Of a stretch of 64,000 nucleotides of DNA, positions 8,161 to 19,986 are shown one piece after another (positions within the stretch are counted from its first letter, which is position 1; each line of letters opens with the position of its first letter). The translations under genes were made by a program, and so were the position numbers. Origin of the DNA: GCA-2709075 sp038146865 (GTDB taxonomy: Bacteria > Pseudomonadota > Alphaproteobacteria > MPNO01 > UBA2964); the NCBI GenBank assembly GCA_038146865.1, contig JAYQSL010000007.1:744001-808000 (forward strand). Reading direction: 5' to 3'. The notes beneath the pieces are model-generated. The model worked only from the letters and a program-made list of their open reading frames with translations. It had not been told where the DNA came from and did no database searches.

Positions 8161-8778
8161 ATGACACTCCGAAAACCCGCAGTTGCGAGCATGCCCCTCA
8201 ATAATCTTATACTGAACCGTTGGTCTCCACGGTCCTTTAGCGATCAATTGGTCGACAATGATACCTTAGTTGCGCTTTTTGAGGCAGCTCGGTGGGCTGC
8301 ATCCTGCAATAATTTGCAACCTTGGCGGTATATTTTAGCTACCAAGTCAGATCCTGATGCGTGGGAAACAGCTCAAAACTGTACTCTTGATCGCAACCAG
8401 CGTTGGACCCGGACGGCGCCGGTCATTGGGTATGTGATGTCAGAACCGGTTCCGTTGCCCGGAGATAGAGAAAACCTTTGGCATCAGTTCGATGCTGGGA
8501 TGGCCTCAGCACAATTAACACTTGAGGCAGAGTCCCGTGGTCTAGTAGTTCATCAGTTTGCAGGTATTGATTATGATGCGGTGCGTAAAACCTATAAGGT
8601 ACCAGAGGATGTCGACATTATCTGCGGCATTGTTTTTGGCTATCAAGGTGAACCGGAAGACCTCACTGAAGACCTTCCAGGGAGAGAAATTGAGCCTCGG
8701 GTCAGAAAAAATCTAAGTGAATTTATTTATAAAGGTGCTTACGGGGAGAGCGCACCGGAGGTTATGTCTGGTGGATAG
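8161..8778 (+). CDS. Nitroreductase-family FMN oxidoreductase
   Basis: A protein of about 205 residues. RWSPRSFSD near the N-terminus (phosphate-binding Arg/Ser) and FEAARWAASCNNLQPWRYILA are hallmark FMN-contact segments of the nitroreductase fold. EAESRGLVVHQFAGIDYD and CGIVFGYQGEPEDL match its C-terminal half. These flavoproteins act as homodimers and reduce nitro groups, quinones or enones with NAD(P)H. An upstream TTG (8146) and a downstream ATG (8191) are alternative starts; the ATG at 8161 is chosen. It stands alone, between two minus-strand blocks. Confidence 0.88.
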   Translation: MTLRKPAVASMPLNNLILNRWSPRSFSDQLVDNDTLVALFEAARWAASCNNLQPWRYILATKSDPDAWETAQNCTLDRNQRWTRTAPVIGYVMSEPVPLPGDRENLWHQFDAGMASAQLTLEAESRGLVVHQFAGIDYDAVRKTYKVPEDVDIICGIVFGYQGEPEDLTEDLPGREIEPRVRKNLSEFIYKGAYGESAPEVMSGG

Positions 8779-8829
8779 GTCAGGGGGGGCGTCTAACTGA
8801 TGTAAGAGTTGTTGGTGTTTAAAATCAGC

Positions 8830-10359
8830 TTAGACACTTACCGGCGGAAAAACCAAAGATTTTATAACCACCGGGACAGCACCGGAAGCGTTAATCATTT
8901 CCCCAATATCGATGAAATCAAATTCACTTAAAGTGACACCATCGATAGATATGACTGGGCATGGAAGTTGAATTTCTTCTTTTAAATGGATGCCGATCAA
9001 CCCTCCTATGTCACCGTCATTGACTAGAACAAGTGGAATATTTCGACTGATATTATCCTCCAAGGCTTGGGCAATTCCTTGACCGAACTGGTCAAGTCGC
9101 TGAAAGCTTGCCGAACCTTTCCATTTAAAGGATAAGGCCAGTGGGGAGTCAGGATCTGCGAGATCAAGTCTAGTCCTAGCCGTCCTCACGCAATGAGAAA
9201 TTGCTTCGGGATCAATCTCTGATTGGGAGAAATCAAAATCGGCGGCTAGTACGGGTACGTTTCTTATTGGAATTGCTGAGGTAGGAGAAATGTAGATTGT
9301 TGTTCCAGATAGTTGAACGGTGTATTGGGATGCCCCTACAACCGTGGCGCGAATTTTCGCTACAGGTTGTTCGATAGAAATGTTGAGTTTCTCTACGCGG
9401 CTTCTGGCACTCCTGGCAAGTTGGGGGCCAAGATCCCCAAAGGACGATGATTCATTGCCATAAACAAACTCCGAAACACCTCCTGAAAAAGTGAGAGCTT
9501 TGACTGTATCGACCTCTGGAAGAGGCGGAAGTAAGAGCATTTTTGAAGTTTCATCAGACATCTTTGTAAGGCCTGCCGCCTCGATGATACGCATTGCCAT
9601 CTTATCGGCCATCGCGTTTAGTGTCTCTTGACTGGGCTTGTCGCCGATTGACATCGGAACACCAACATCTTCTGCATGCATTTTGCCGGTCGGCTCTATC
9701 CGAACTATTGAACCTTCTTCATCAAGTACCAGTAACCTGGCTCCTGCATCCACGGCTGTTACTTGGAGCACTTTGCCCTGAGAGCAATGGGCAATCTTTG
9801 TGGTTCCTCCCCCTATATCTATGTTGATGACAAGACCGTTTTTATCTGCTGATCGAATTACTGCTCCAGATCCATGCGCTGCCATTGTCGCTTCTAGACC
9901 ATCGCCAGCACTTACAGCGACAAACTTGCCAGCCTCGGAGGAAAATAAATCGCCTATGGCTCTTGCATTGGCTCGTCGAACCGCAACACCTGTCAGAATT
10001 AATGCCCCGGTATCAATTTCAGACCTTTGGAGGCCAGCGCTCCTATATGAATCTTCGATGAAGTCACCAAGTATATCAGCGTCAATCGTATCGCCAACGG
10101 CATAGGGAGTAAGTTGGATTGGAGCTTCATGCAAGGTTTCTCGTTGAGCGACGAAATAGCGTGCTCCAATTCTTTCCATTACTACTCGAGAGAAAACCAA
10201 ATGAGACGTCGATGAACCGATATCAACCCCCACGCTGGTGAGTTCTATTTCTTCCTCTTCTTGGATATGACGGTCGGCGCTAGTAAACCGGCCTCCACTC
10301 GGGACATTGGCCAAGGTCAATCCTTTCAATTTTTTGGTGGGGCGTATTCTACGCCCCAC
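8830..10359 (-). CDS. eutA: Ethanolamine ammonia-lyase reactivating factor EutA
   Basis: A 509-residue ASKHA-fold ATPase. The phosphate-1 loop is SVGVDIGSSTSHLVFSR (about residues 42-58) and the phosphate-2 loop is NIDIGGGTTKIA (about 179-190), with DTGALILTGVAVRRANARA between them as in EutA. EutA exchanges damaged cobalamin out of ethanolamine ammonia-lyase using ATP. No eutB, eutC or other eut gene lies within the window, so the partner enzyme is elsewhere or is not ethanolamine ammonia-lyase. The start is a GTG at 10359 with no obvious ribosome-binding site. The bicupin gene is 15 bases upstream on the same strand, so they probably share a transcript. Confidence 0.85.
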   Translation of the reverse strand: MGRRIRPTKKLKGLTLANVPSGGRFTSADRHIQEEEEIELTSVGVDIGSSTSHLVFSRVVMERIGARYFVAQRETLHEAPIQLTPYAVGDTIDADILGDFIEDSYRSAGLQRSEIDTGALILTGVAVRRANARAIGDLFSSEAGKFVAVSAGDGLEATMAAHGSGAVIRSADKNGLVINIDIGGGTTKIAHCSQGKVLQVTAVDAGARLLVLDEEGSIVRIEPTGKMHAEDVGVPMSIGDKPSQETLNAMADKMAMRIIEAAGLTKMSDETSKMLLLPPLPEVDTVKALTFSGGVSEFVYGNESSSFGDLGPQLARSARSRVEKLNISIEQPVAKIRATVVGASQYTVQLSGTTIYISPTSAIPIRNVPVLAADFDFSQSEIDPEAISHCVRTARTRLDLADPDSPLALSFKWKGSASFQRLDQFGQGIAQALEDNISRNIPLVLVNDGDIGGLIGIHLKEEIQLPCPVISIDGVTLSEFDFIDIGEMINASGAVPVVIKSLVFPPVSV

Positions 10360-10374
10360 TAATATTGTTTAGGG

Positions 10375-11595
10375 TCAGTTAACTTTGCGTTCGTAGAGTT
10401 CGGACTCCATACGCGTCTTAATCCCATAGGAATTGAGTCCTTCCTCAAACTCTTTTCTTAAGTAGGGATCTTCTATGTCGTAACCAATGGCTGTGCCGCC
10501 ATCTCGTACATCTATAGCCCCATAATCAGTGGCATTCTCGCCGGGGCGCTTAATGGTTCGGCCTGGATGATGCGGCCCGAACCAGGCAGTCAATCTGAAT
10601 GGGCCGTCGGACATCCCGAAGTGTTGATGGTACCAATCTCCAGACATGGGTGCTGCAGAGACCATTCCGACGGGCTCATAGTCTTGACGTAGAACCTTAT
10701 CTTCATTGCCGTCCTTCCATGGGGTCTCTCCGTATTTCGCCGGCCATGTGTAAGTGTAGCCTTTGCCCTTGATACAAATAAGAATGGCTGCAGAGCCATG
10801 TGCATGACCCTTAGAATAACGTCCAGGTTCATGCTGACCGATCCAAAGATAAAAATTATTATCCGTCATGTGAGGTTCGATTCTTCGGTATCCTGGTGAC
10901 CTTCTGTTGTCTAGCGGTAGCTCGCAATCAACAATATCTGGAACGATATTGGTTTGAGTCATGGCAAGGCCGCGAATCGGATCCGCGAGGATTTCGTCAG
11001 AGGGTTTGTAATAATCTTCTCTGTTTGGATCGAAACGATCTCGGAAATTATACGGGCAATTAAAAATGAATTCTGGGTTATCGAATTGGTTCATTACGTT
11101 TGGGGCGGTATTTCCCCCTAACAAGAGCGCTGGGCTGCTAGATGCATTAACAATGCGGTACTTTGCGTTCATAGGAATCGACCAGAGCGATCCTTTCTGC
11201 CATTCAAAGACATGGGCTTTATCTTCTTGTCCCTCTTCCCATACCTCTGTCGAACCCCGACCCTCCACAACAAAGTATTGTTGCTCGTAGATATGTTTCA
11301 CAGGGATTGTAGCACCCGCACCAGGGACTTCCATTACATGACAACCCCACATACCTTCTGTGCCAAACAGTTGAACAAAGGTGGCATTGGCCCCCATCAT
11401 TTTCCAGGGCTTTAGCGGTAGGTTCTGAACTTTGTCGATTCCAATGTGCCGATAAATCGGTATTTCTTGTTCCTCCATCCAAATATCGTAGGAACTTTTT
11501 GGCGCTTTGAATTCGCCGTAGCCAGATCTGGTTAGAAGGTCTTTGGGTTCTACCCAGTCATGTGTGTGTCCATCCGGTCCGTCGTGCGGGGCCAT
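10375..11595 (-). CDS. Double-cupin protein (putative metal-dependent dioxygenase or isomerase)
   Basis: A 406-residue bicupin. The first cupin (about residues 70-165) has VKHIYEQQYFVVEGRGSTEVW and SIPMNAKYRIVNASS; the second (about 265-350) has KGHAHGSAAILICIKGKGYTYTWP and GDWYHQHFG. The His pairs fit binding of Fe2+ or Mn2+. The upstream frame could start at 11634, but the ATG at 11595 has a GGAG ribosome-binding site and the natural N-terminus MAPHDGPDGHTHDW. A paralogue with the same domain plan lies at 45408-46643 after a TTT transporter. Function unknown; the EutA gene follows it directly. Confidence 0.8.
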   Translation of the reverse strand: MAPHDGPDGHTHDWVEPKDLLTRSGYGEFKAPKSSYDIWMEEQEIPIYRHIGIDKVQNLPLKPWKMMGANATFVQLFGTEGMWGCHVMEVPGAGATIPVKHIYEQQYFVVEGRGSTEVWEEGQEDKAHVFEWQKGSLWSIPMNAKYRIVNASSSPALLLGGNTAPNVMNQFDNPEFIFNCPYNFRDRFDPNREDYYKPSDEILADPIRGLAMTQTNIVPDIVDCELPLDNRRSPGYRRIEPHMTDNNFYLWIGQHEPGRYSKGHAHGSAAILICIKGKGYTYTWPAKYGETPWKDGNEDKVLRQDYEPVGMVSAAPMSGDWYHQHFGMSDGPFRLTAWFGPHHPGRTIKRPGENATDYGAIDVRDGGTAIGYDIEDPYLRKEFEEGLNSYGIKTRMESELYERKVN

Positions 11596-11765
11596 GTTCT
11601 TATCTCCAACTAAAGTCTCATTAATGCGGCGCATTCTAGCAGAAGCTTCCTCAACCGCCAGCCCTCGCCGCGTTCCGCTGAAAATTTTTAGAATATATTT
11701 TGGATCTTAGCTACCACAAGCAGGATAAATTTATAAAAACAACCGAATTCGATAGGATGAAATCA

Positions 11766-12629
11766 TCATATTACGCACTCTCTGCAAGTCGTGCGGCGCA
11801 TGTCCCTGACGTATTTTTGATCTGGAAAGGGCGTGGCTCTATGCATAGTTGCTAGATTATCCCAAATTAATACGTCACCAACACTCCACTGATATGAGAG
11901 GATATATTTCTTTTGAGTTGCAAATTCATTTAGTTCTTTTAGCAGTTGAGCTCCCTGTTTTTCTTCCATATCTTGGATTGATCGGATGTGTGAAGCTAGA
12001 TACAAAGACTTCCGACCGGTTCTTTTGTTCTCGATCACTAAAGGGTGAATGGCTGGAGGACGACTAGCTTTTTCGTCAGATGACGGAGGAGGTCCTCCTC
12101 CCAAGGTTCTGGAATGCCAATAACAATGTTCTGCGGACACATTGACGAGCCGTTTTTTCATCGCTTCGGGAAGATCGTGGTAAACGGTTCGCATATCAAT
12201 AAATTCCGTATTTCCTCCTTCGGGCGGGACAATGTGAGCAGAGAGAAGAGAATAAGTAGCCCGGATCTGGTAAAAAGACATATCTGTGTGCCACAGTCGA
12301 TTGGCTCTCTTAAAAGCCAGGCGTCGATCACCGTCTTTATACATATTTCCTTTCGGACCTAAATTGCTTTGATCAATTATCTCGTCATAAGGGAGGCGTT
12401 TACCCGTCCCAGCTATCTTTTTTGCTGAACGCTCCATGGGTCCCATCATTTTAGAGAAATTGATGTGCTGCTCATTAGTCAGGGGGACTTTGTGTGGGAC
12501 TGCGCAGACAGCGTACTTGTCCATGAGCTCCAAAAATTCCACTATTGCGTTGGGCTTTATCGCACGAAGATCTGTATTAAAAAGTTTTGCGCCAAATGAC
12601 CGATGAAGCTTTTGATGCGGTGCCGACAT
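11766..12629 (-). CDS. TauD/TfdA-family dioxygenase (TfdA-like)
   Basis: A 287-residue Fe(II)/2-oxoglutarate dioxygenase of standard length. NRLWHTDMSF gives His114-x-Asp116 and GDVLIWDNLATMHRATPF gives the distal His; the VRDMRRTTC segment holds the Arg that grips 2-oxoglutarate. It is closest in pattern to 2,4-D dioxygenase-like enzymes, which cleave ether-linked substrates, and resembles the protein at 61126-62019. Its ATG shares one base with the stop of the upstream lipoprotein gene, so the two are translationally coupled. Substrate unknown. Confidence 0.88.
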   Translation of the reverse strand: MSAPHQKLHRSFGAKLFNTDLRAIKPNAIVEFLELMDKYAVCAVPHKVPLTNEQHINFSKMMGPMERSAKKIAGTGKRLPYDEIIDQSNLGPKGNMYKDGDRRLAFKRANRLWHTDMSFYQIRATYSLLSAHIVPPEGGNTEFIDMRTVYHDLPEAMKKRLVNVSAEHCYWHSRTLGGGPPPSSDEKASRPPAIHPLVIENKRTGRKSLYLASHIRSIQDMEEKQGAQLLKELNEFATQKKYILSYQWSVGDVLIWDNLATMHRATPFPDQKYVRDMRRTTCRECVI

Positions 12630-13162
12630 TACTTCATCAACGGGGTCACTTGAAGGCCGTTCGCAGGAGATAGGTTGTTTCCGTCCCTGCCAGAATTCAG
12701 AGGAGACACGGAAAAAAAGACTTTGGAACCTCCAAGCTTTTGTCCAGTAATCTCCAAAGTGGCCGCTCGATTATCTCGTGTATAAATCAAAATATTTGTT
12801 CTTGACCTTAACACTGTGATTGGTTGCCACCCGAAGCGCGGCAATTCTGTTGTGAAGAAATCATAAGTATCAGAAGCTCCTAGTTCAGTGGAAAATACCA
12901 ACCTCCCAGTCCATAGGTTTTTCTCTCCGAACACCAGTGTTCTATCCAAATCCATTTTAGCTCCTGCAGGTACAGGGATATCAGTAAATTGAGCGTAGGA
13001 GGCTGTGGGAGGAGCCGTCTGAGGGTTAGTGCGACTTGATAGGGATAGAGAAGGGTTTCCAGAACAAGCGGATAACAAAGACATAGATATTATGAGTGAG
13101 CCAAAAAGACTTATTCTAACGCTCTCGAGTTTTCTAAAACCAATCAAAAACACCTCAACCAT
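12629..13162 (-). CDS. Predicted lipoprotein of unknown function
   Basis: A 177-residue protein with a hydrophobic segment ending in a lipobox (SLLSAC at about residues 28-33), so the mature protein would be lipid-anchored. The mature part has IPVPAGAKMDLDRTLVFGE, then a compact domain with TYDFFTTELPRFGWQPI and ATLEITGQKLGGSKVFFSV, a pattern seen in small alphaproteobacterial envelope lipoproteins without known role. An AGAGG site precedes the ATG. It is the first gene of a coupled pair with the TfdA-like dioxygenase, which is an odd combination. No catalytic motif is visible. Confidence 0.7.
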   Translation of the reverse strand: MVEVFLIGFRKLESVRISLFGSLIISMSLLSACSGNPSLSLSSRTNPQTAPPTASYAQFTDIPVPAGAKMDLDRTLVFGEKNLWTGRLVFSTELGASDTYDFFTTELPRFGWQPITVLRSRTNILIYTRDNRAATLEITGQKLGGSKVFFSVSPLNSGRDGNNLSPANGLQVTPLMK

Positions 13163-13394
13163 AGTCCTCTTTTTGAAGATAGCCGTCTCAAGCGAGTCGG
13201 TGGGAGAGCTATATGCATAACTTTTCCTCTTTTTTCAGGGCTACCAGACGCCAAATAAAATTGATAGTCAAGTTTTATTATCCTCCTTAGGGATTGTTAA
13301 CTATTTGTAATAAAAAGGAAAACGATAAAAAAATTCAACCCCAAATAAAAATCAAACCTATTCCGAAAAAAGAGATTTTTTTTCTTAAAAGCGT

Positions 13395-13423
13395 TTGACA
13401 GTCGCTGTCGCTCCCCGTATAAC
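13395..13423 (+). promoter_or_regulatory. rRNA operon promoter
   Basis: A perfect -35 box TTGACA (13395-13400) and a TATAAC -10 box (13418-13423) are separated by exactly 17 bases, about 240 bases upstream of the 16S gene and followed by a CCTCG initiation region. It is the strongest sigma-70-type promoter seen in the window and is placed as expected for the rRNA operon. Confidence 0.85.
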
Positions 13424-13487
13424 CTCGTCTCCTTGCAGATGTCCAAAAGGGTGTCTGCCCGAAAATATCTCAATAGGATTTTTTCGA

Positions 13488-13504
13488 GCTGTTTGAAAAG
13501 TGAA
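13488..13504 (+). promoter_or_regulatory. boxA-like antitermination element in the 16S leader
   Basis: The sequence GCTGTTTGAAAAGTGAA lies between the promoter and 16S. It resembles the boxA motif bound by NusB/NusE, and a related copy (15642-15659) precedes the 23S gene, as in many rRNA operons. The assignment rests on position and the match between the two copies. Confidence 0.5.
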
Positions 13505-13635
13505 ATGTTGGAAGGGATGCGCAGGCGGCAACGTGTAGTCGAGCACGCTTAGCCGTTTAAAGCTTGCGCATTCTGATTACTCAAAATGTGCATATGCTTT
13601 AAGCGAAGCGAGGCGAGCTCAATCTAGATTGCGAG

Positions 13636-13655
13636 CCTGTGAACATGTTCACAGG
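13636..13655. repeat. Perfect 20-base palindrome in the pre-16S leader
   Basis: CCTGTGAACATGTTCACAGG is its own reverse complement over all 20 bases, and ends about 8 bases before the mature 16S start. In RNA it could form a hairpin in the leader; in DNA it looks like a dimeric operator. A second, shorter palindrome (AATCTAGATT, 13621-13630) is immediately upstream. Confidence 0.8.
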
Positions 13656-13663
13656 TAAACCGT

Positions 13664-15169
<1,506 letters not shown>

Positions 15170-15328
15170 GTTCTTGTTTGGAATACGTTCTAAACAAGGG
15201 CTTACTTACAAAATGCCATTTAATGGCAGAGACCGCGCGTTGCCGTCTCCGTATCCCTTCCAATACGAATACCGAACACAGGATGCCCGTATGCTTTTGA
15301 GCGCTGGCTTTGGAGCCGGGCAATTAAA

Positions 15329-15406
<78 letters not shown>

Positions 15407-15468
15407 TTGCCTAGGCCGTTGGTTAATATAGCGCTGAAGCCGCGCCTGATCGAAAAAAGTCAGGTCAC

Positions 15469-15544
15469 GGGGGTGTAGCTCAGTCGGGAGAGCGCCTGCT
15501 TTGCAAGCAGGAGGTCATCGGTTCGATTCCGTTCACCTCCACCA
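15469..15544 (+). tRNA. tRNA-Ala (TGC)
   Basis: A 76-base tRNA with acceptor arm GGGGGTG/CACCTCC, which contains the G3:U70 wobble pair that is the alanine identity element. The anticodon loop CTTTGCAAG reads TGC and CCA is encoded. It is the second spacer tRNA of the rRNA operon. Confidence 0.97.
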
Positions 15545-15641
15545 ACCTGATTGGTTGTTGAGGAGGGGTTGTTGGAGTATTCGTAGGAAATAAGTTTCCC
15601 CGTGAGTTTTTATTCATTGGGAGTGCGCCTGCCGGCGTATT

Positions 15642-15659
15642 GCTGTTTTAAATTGTGAA
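15642..15659 (+). promoter_or_regulatory. boxA-like element in the 23S leader
   Basis: GCTGTTTTAAATTGTGAA closely resembles the element at 13488-13504 in the 16S leader and lies about 120 bases before 23S. A second boxA in the spacer is usual in proteobacterial rRNA operons. The call is by similarity of the two copies only. Confidence 0.45.
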
Positions 15660-15781
15660 GAAGATTAACTGTTCCTGGATTTTTGTTTTGATTCTTAAAG
15701 GATCAAAACATCCAAAAAAAATTCTGGATGATGCAGAAATGTCGTGTGTTTCGGGTTTGTCCCTGCGCATGACGTATTTTG

Positions 15782-18521
<2,740 letters not shown>

Positions 18522-18627
18522 TACGCCGTGCGTAGCGGCAAGCCCGATACAACAAACACCTCATTTCGACATCACCAGGGTTTTTTTAATATGAATAGTT
18601 AATCGTTTAGGTTTCGCGTGCTGGGTT

Positions 18628-18745
18628 GACCTGGTGGTTATGGCGAGGGGGAAACACCCGATCCCATCCCGAACTCGGCCGTTAAGACCCTCAGCGCCGA
18701 TGGTACTGCATCTTAAGGTGTGGGAGAGTAGGACGTCGCCAGGTC
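18628..18745 (+). rRNA. rrf: 5S ribosomal RNA
   Basis: About 118 bases. The terminal stem GACCTGG/CCAGGTC encloses the conserved CCCGATCCCATCCCGAACTC segment and the CGCCGATGGTACTGC and GGGAGAGTAGGACGTCGCC parts of 5S. It is flanked by a longer processing stem (GGTTTCGCGTGCT upstream, AGCACGCGGAACC downstream). Confidence 0.96.
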
Positions 18746-18872
18746 TACCGAGCACGCGGAACCTAAACATTCTTCATGATTTTGAAGCCGATGTTCAGCT
18801 ATAACTGCATAAATATTGACCGAGATTTTGGCTTTGTTGGCAGCGGTAAGGTTGACGCATTTGTCTTCATGG

Positions 18873-18950
<78 letters not shown>

Positions 18951-19200
18951 CGACATCCGCTTAAATACAATGGGTTAATCCCTGATATCTCGGACCCGAA
19001 AGTTGACACTTTCTAGAATCGGAATGGGTGTACTCACCACGATTATTGAGGCCTTACGGAGCAACATTAAATAGAAAAAGCGTGCCAGACCTATTTATCT
19101 CCTTGGTATGAGGCAGGTTTGACTGCCAATAGATCGTGGCCGTTTTAGACCGTTATACTTTTCGTTTACAGACCTACCTTGATTTAGTTTTTGTATTGCT

Positions 19201-19229
19201 TTGCTGAGCGGTTCTTAGACTACTATACT
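19201..19229 (+). promoter_or_regulatory. Candidate promoter of the sensor-MFS-secretin operon
   Basis: TTGCTG (19201-19206) and TATACT (19224-19229) are spaced by 17 bases. Transcription would begin near 19236, almost at the ATG at 19237, so the first gene might be leaderless or use a promoter further upstream. A very similar box (TTAGACCGTTATACTT, 19145-19160 against TTAGACTACTATACTT, 19215-19230) lies 70 bases upstream. Confidence 0.4.
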
Positions 19230-19236
19230 TATGTTC

Positions 19237-19986
19237 ATGAAGATAACGACTAAAATAATGCTGTTCATAAATCTTATGGTGGTATTCATTTTGGGTGTAT
19301 TAGTATTCCTCACCTATTTTAAGTACCTAAACCTCGTAGAAGAATTTACGTCATCTCAAGCAGCGGCTTTTTCAGCTGACTTGAAACAAACAGCCCTTAA
19401 GGCAGAGACGCTAGGTTTGAAGCTGAAAATCTTGAACAATTCAAAGACGTTTTGGAGCGAATAGCTGATAAAGAGGATAGGATAGATACGATTTTAATTT
19501 TTAACAGCCGCGGCAAAATTATCTCTCAATTTGAAAGAAATCAGACGGGTCTTACCTATACAAAGGATATAGTAACCAGTTCATTAATGAAGTCTAAAGC
19601 TGGTAATACTTGGACTTTGTTTACAGAAAAAAATATCGCGTTTGGTCGTTATCTGTTCACGGATATTATTGGGACAAAAATATTTGGTTTATTTCTTTAC
19701 GATAGAGAAGCATTTCAGTCTGAAAATAAGGATCATCAAGAGGGATTTATTAGCACTCTGTTTATTTGTTGTCGGCCCTAGTGTTTTTATTCTAGCCCTA
19801 ATGATCTTCTTAATATTTAGGCCTATCCAATCAGCGTATAATCAAATCCGAGAGGAGACGAACAGCTATTTTGTTAATGGCATCGATGGTACCCCGTCTC
19901 AACGCTCTGAATATGGTGAATCAATGATTGAAATCCGGGATGCATTGCAAGGGCGTAAGAGCACCTCTCAGGATGAAGTCCGATGA
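19237..19986 (+). pseudogene. Two-TM membrane sensor protein, interrupted by two compensating frameshifts
   Basis: Three consecutive reading-frame segments join to one protein of about 248 residues. Segment 1 (to about 19415) has a short basic N-terminus and a TM helix (IMLFINLMVVFILGVLVFL). Segment 2 (about 19415-19735) is an extracytoplasmic domain with ERIADKEDRIDTILIFNSRG and ending FGLFLYDREAFQSEN. Segment 3 (to 19986) has a second TM helix (LLALCLFVVGPSVFILALMI) and a short HAMP-like tail. The first shift equals a 1-base deletion and the second a 1-base insertion, so the original frame is restored. The gene overlaps the sensor-MFS gene by 4 bases. It may be a real pseudogene or reflect sequencing error. 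ATGs at 19231 and 19237 are both possible starts. Confidence 0.65.

Noticed and set aside
13163..13394. Possible small gene upstream of the rRNA promoter
   Set aside because: Only short AT-rich frames without ribosome-binding sites or recognisable protein features were found.
19412..19745. Programmed ribosomal frameshifting in the sensor gene
   Set aside because: Two shifts in opposite directions would be needed and no convincing slippery heptamer with a downstream structure was seen at either site.
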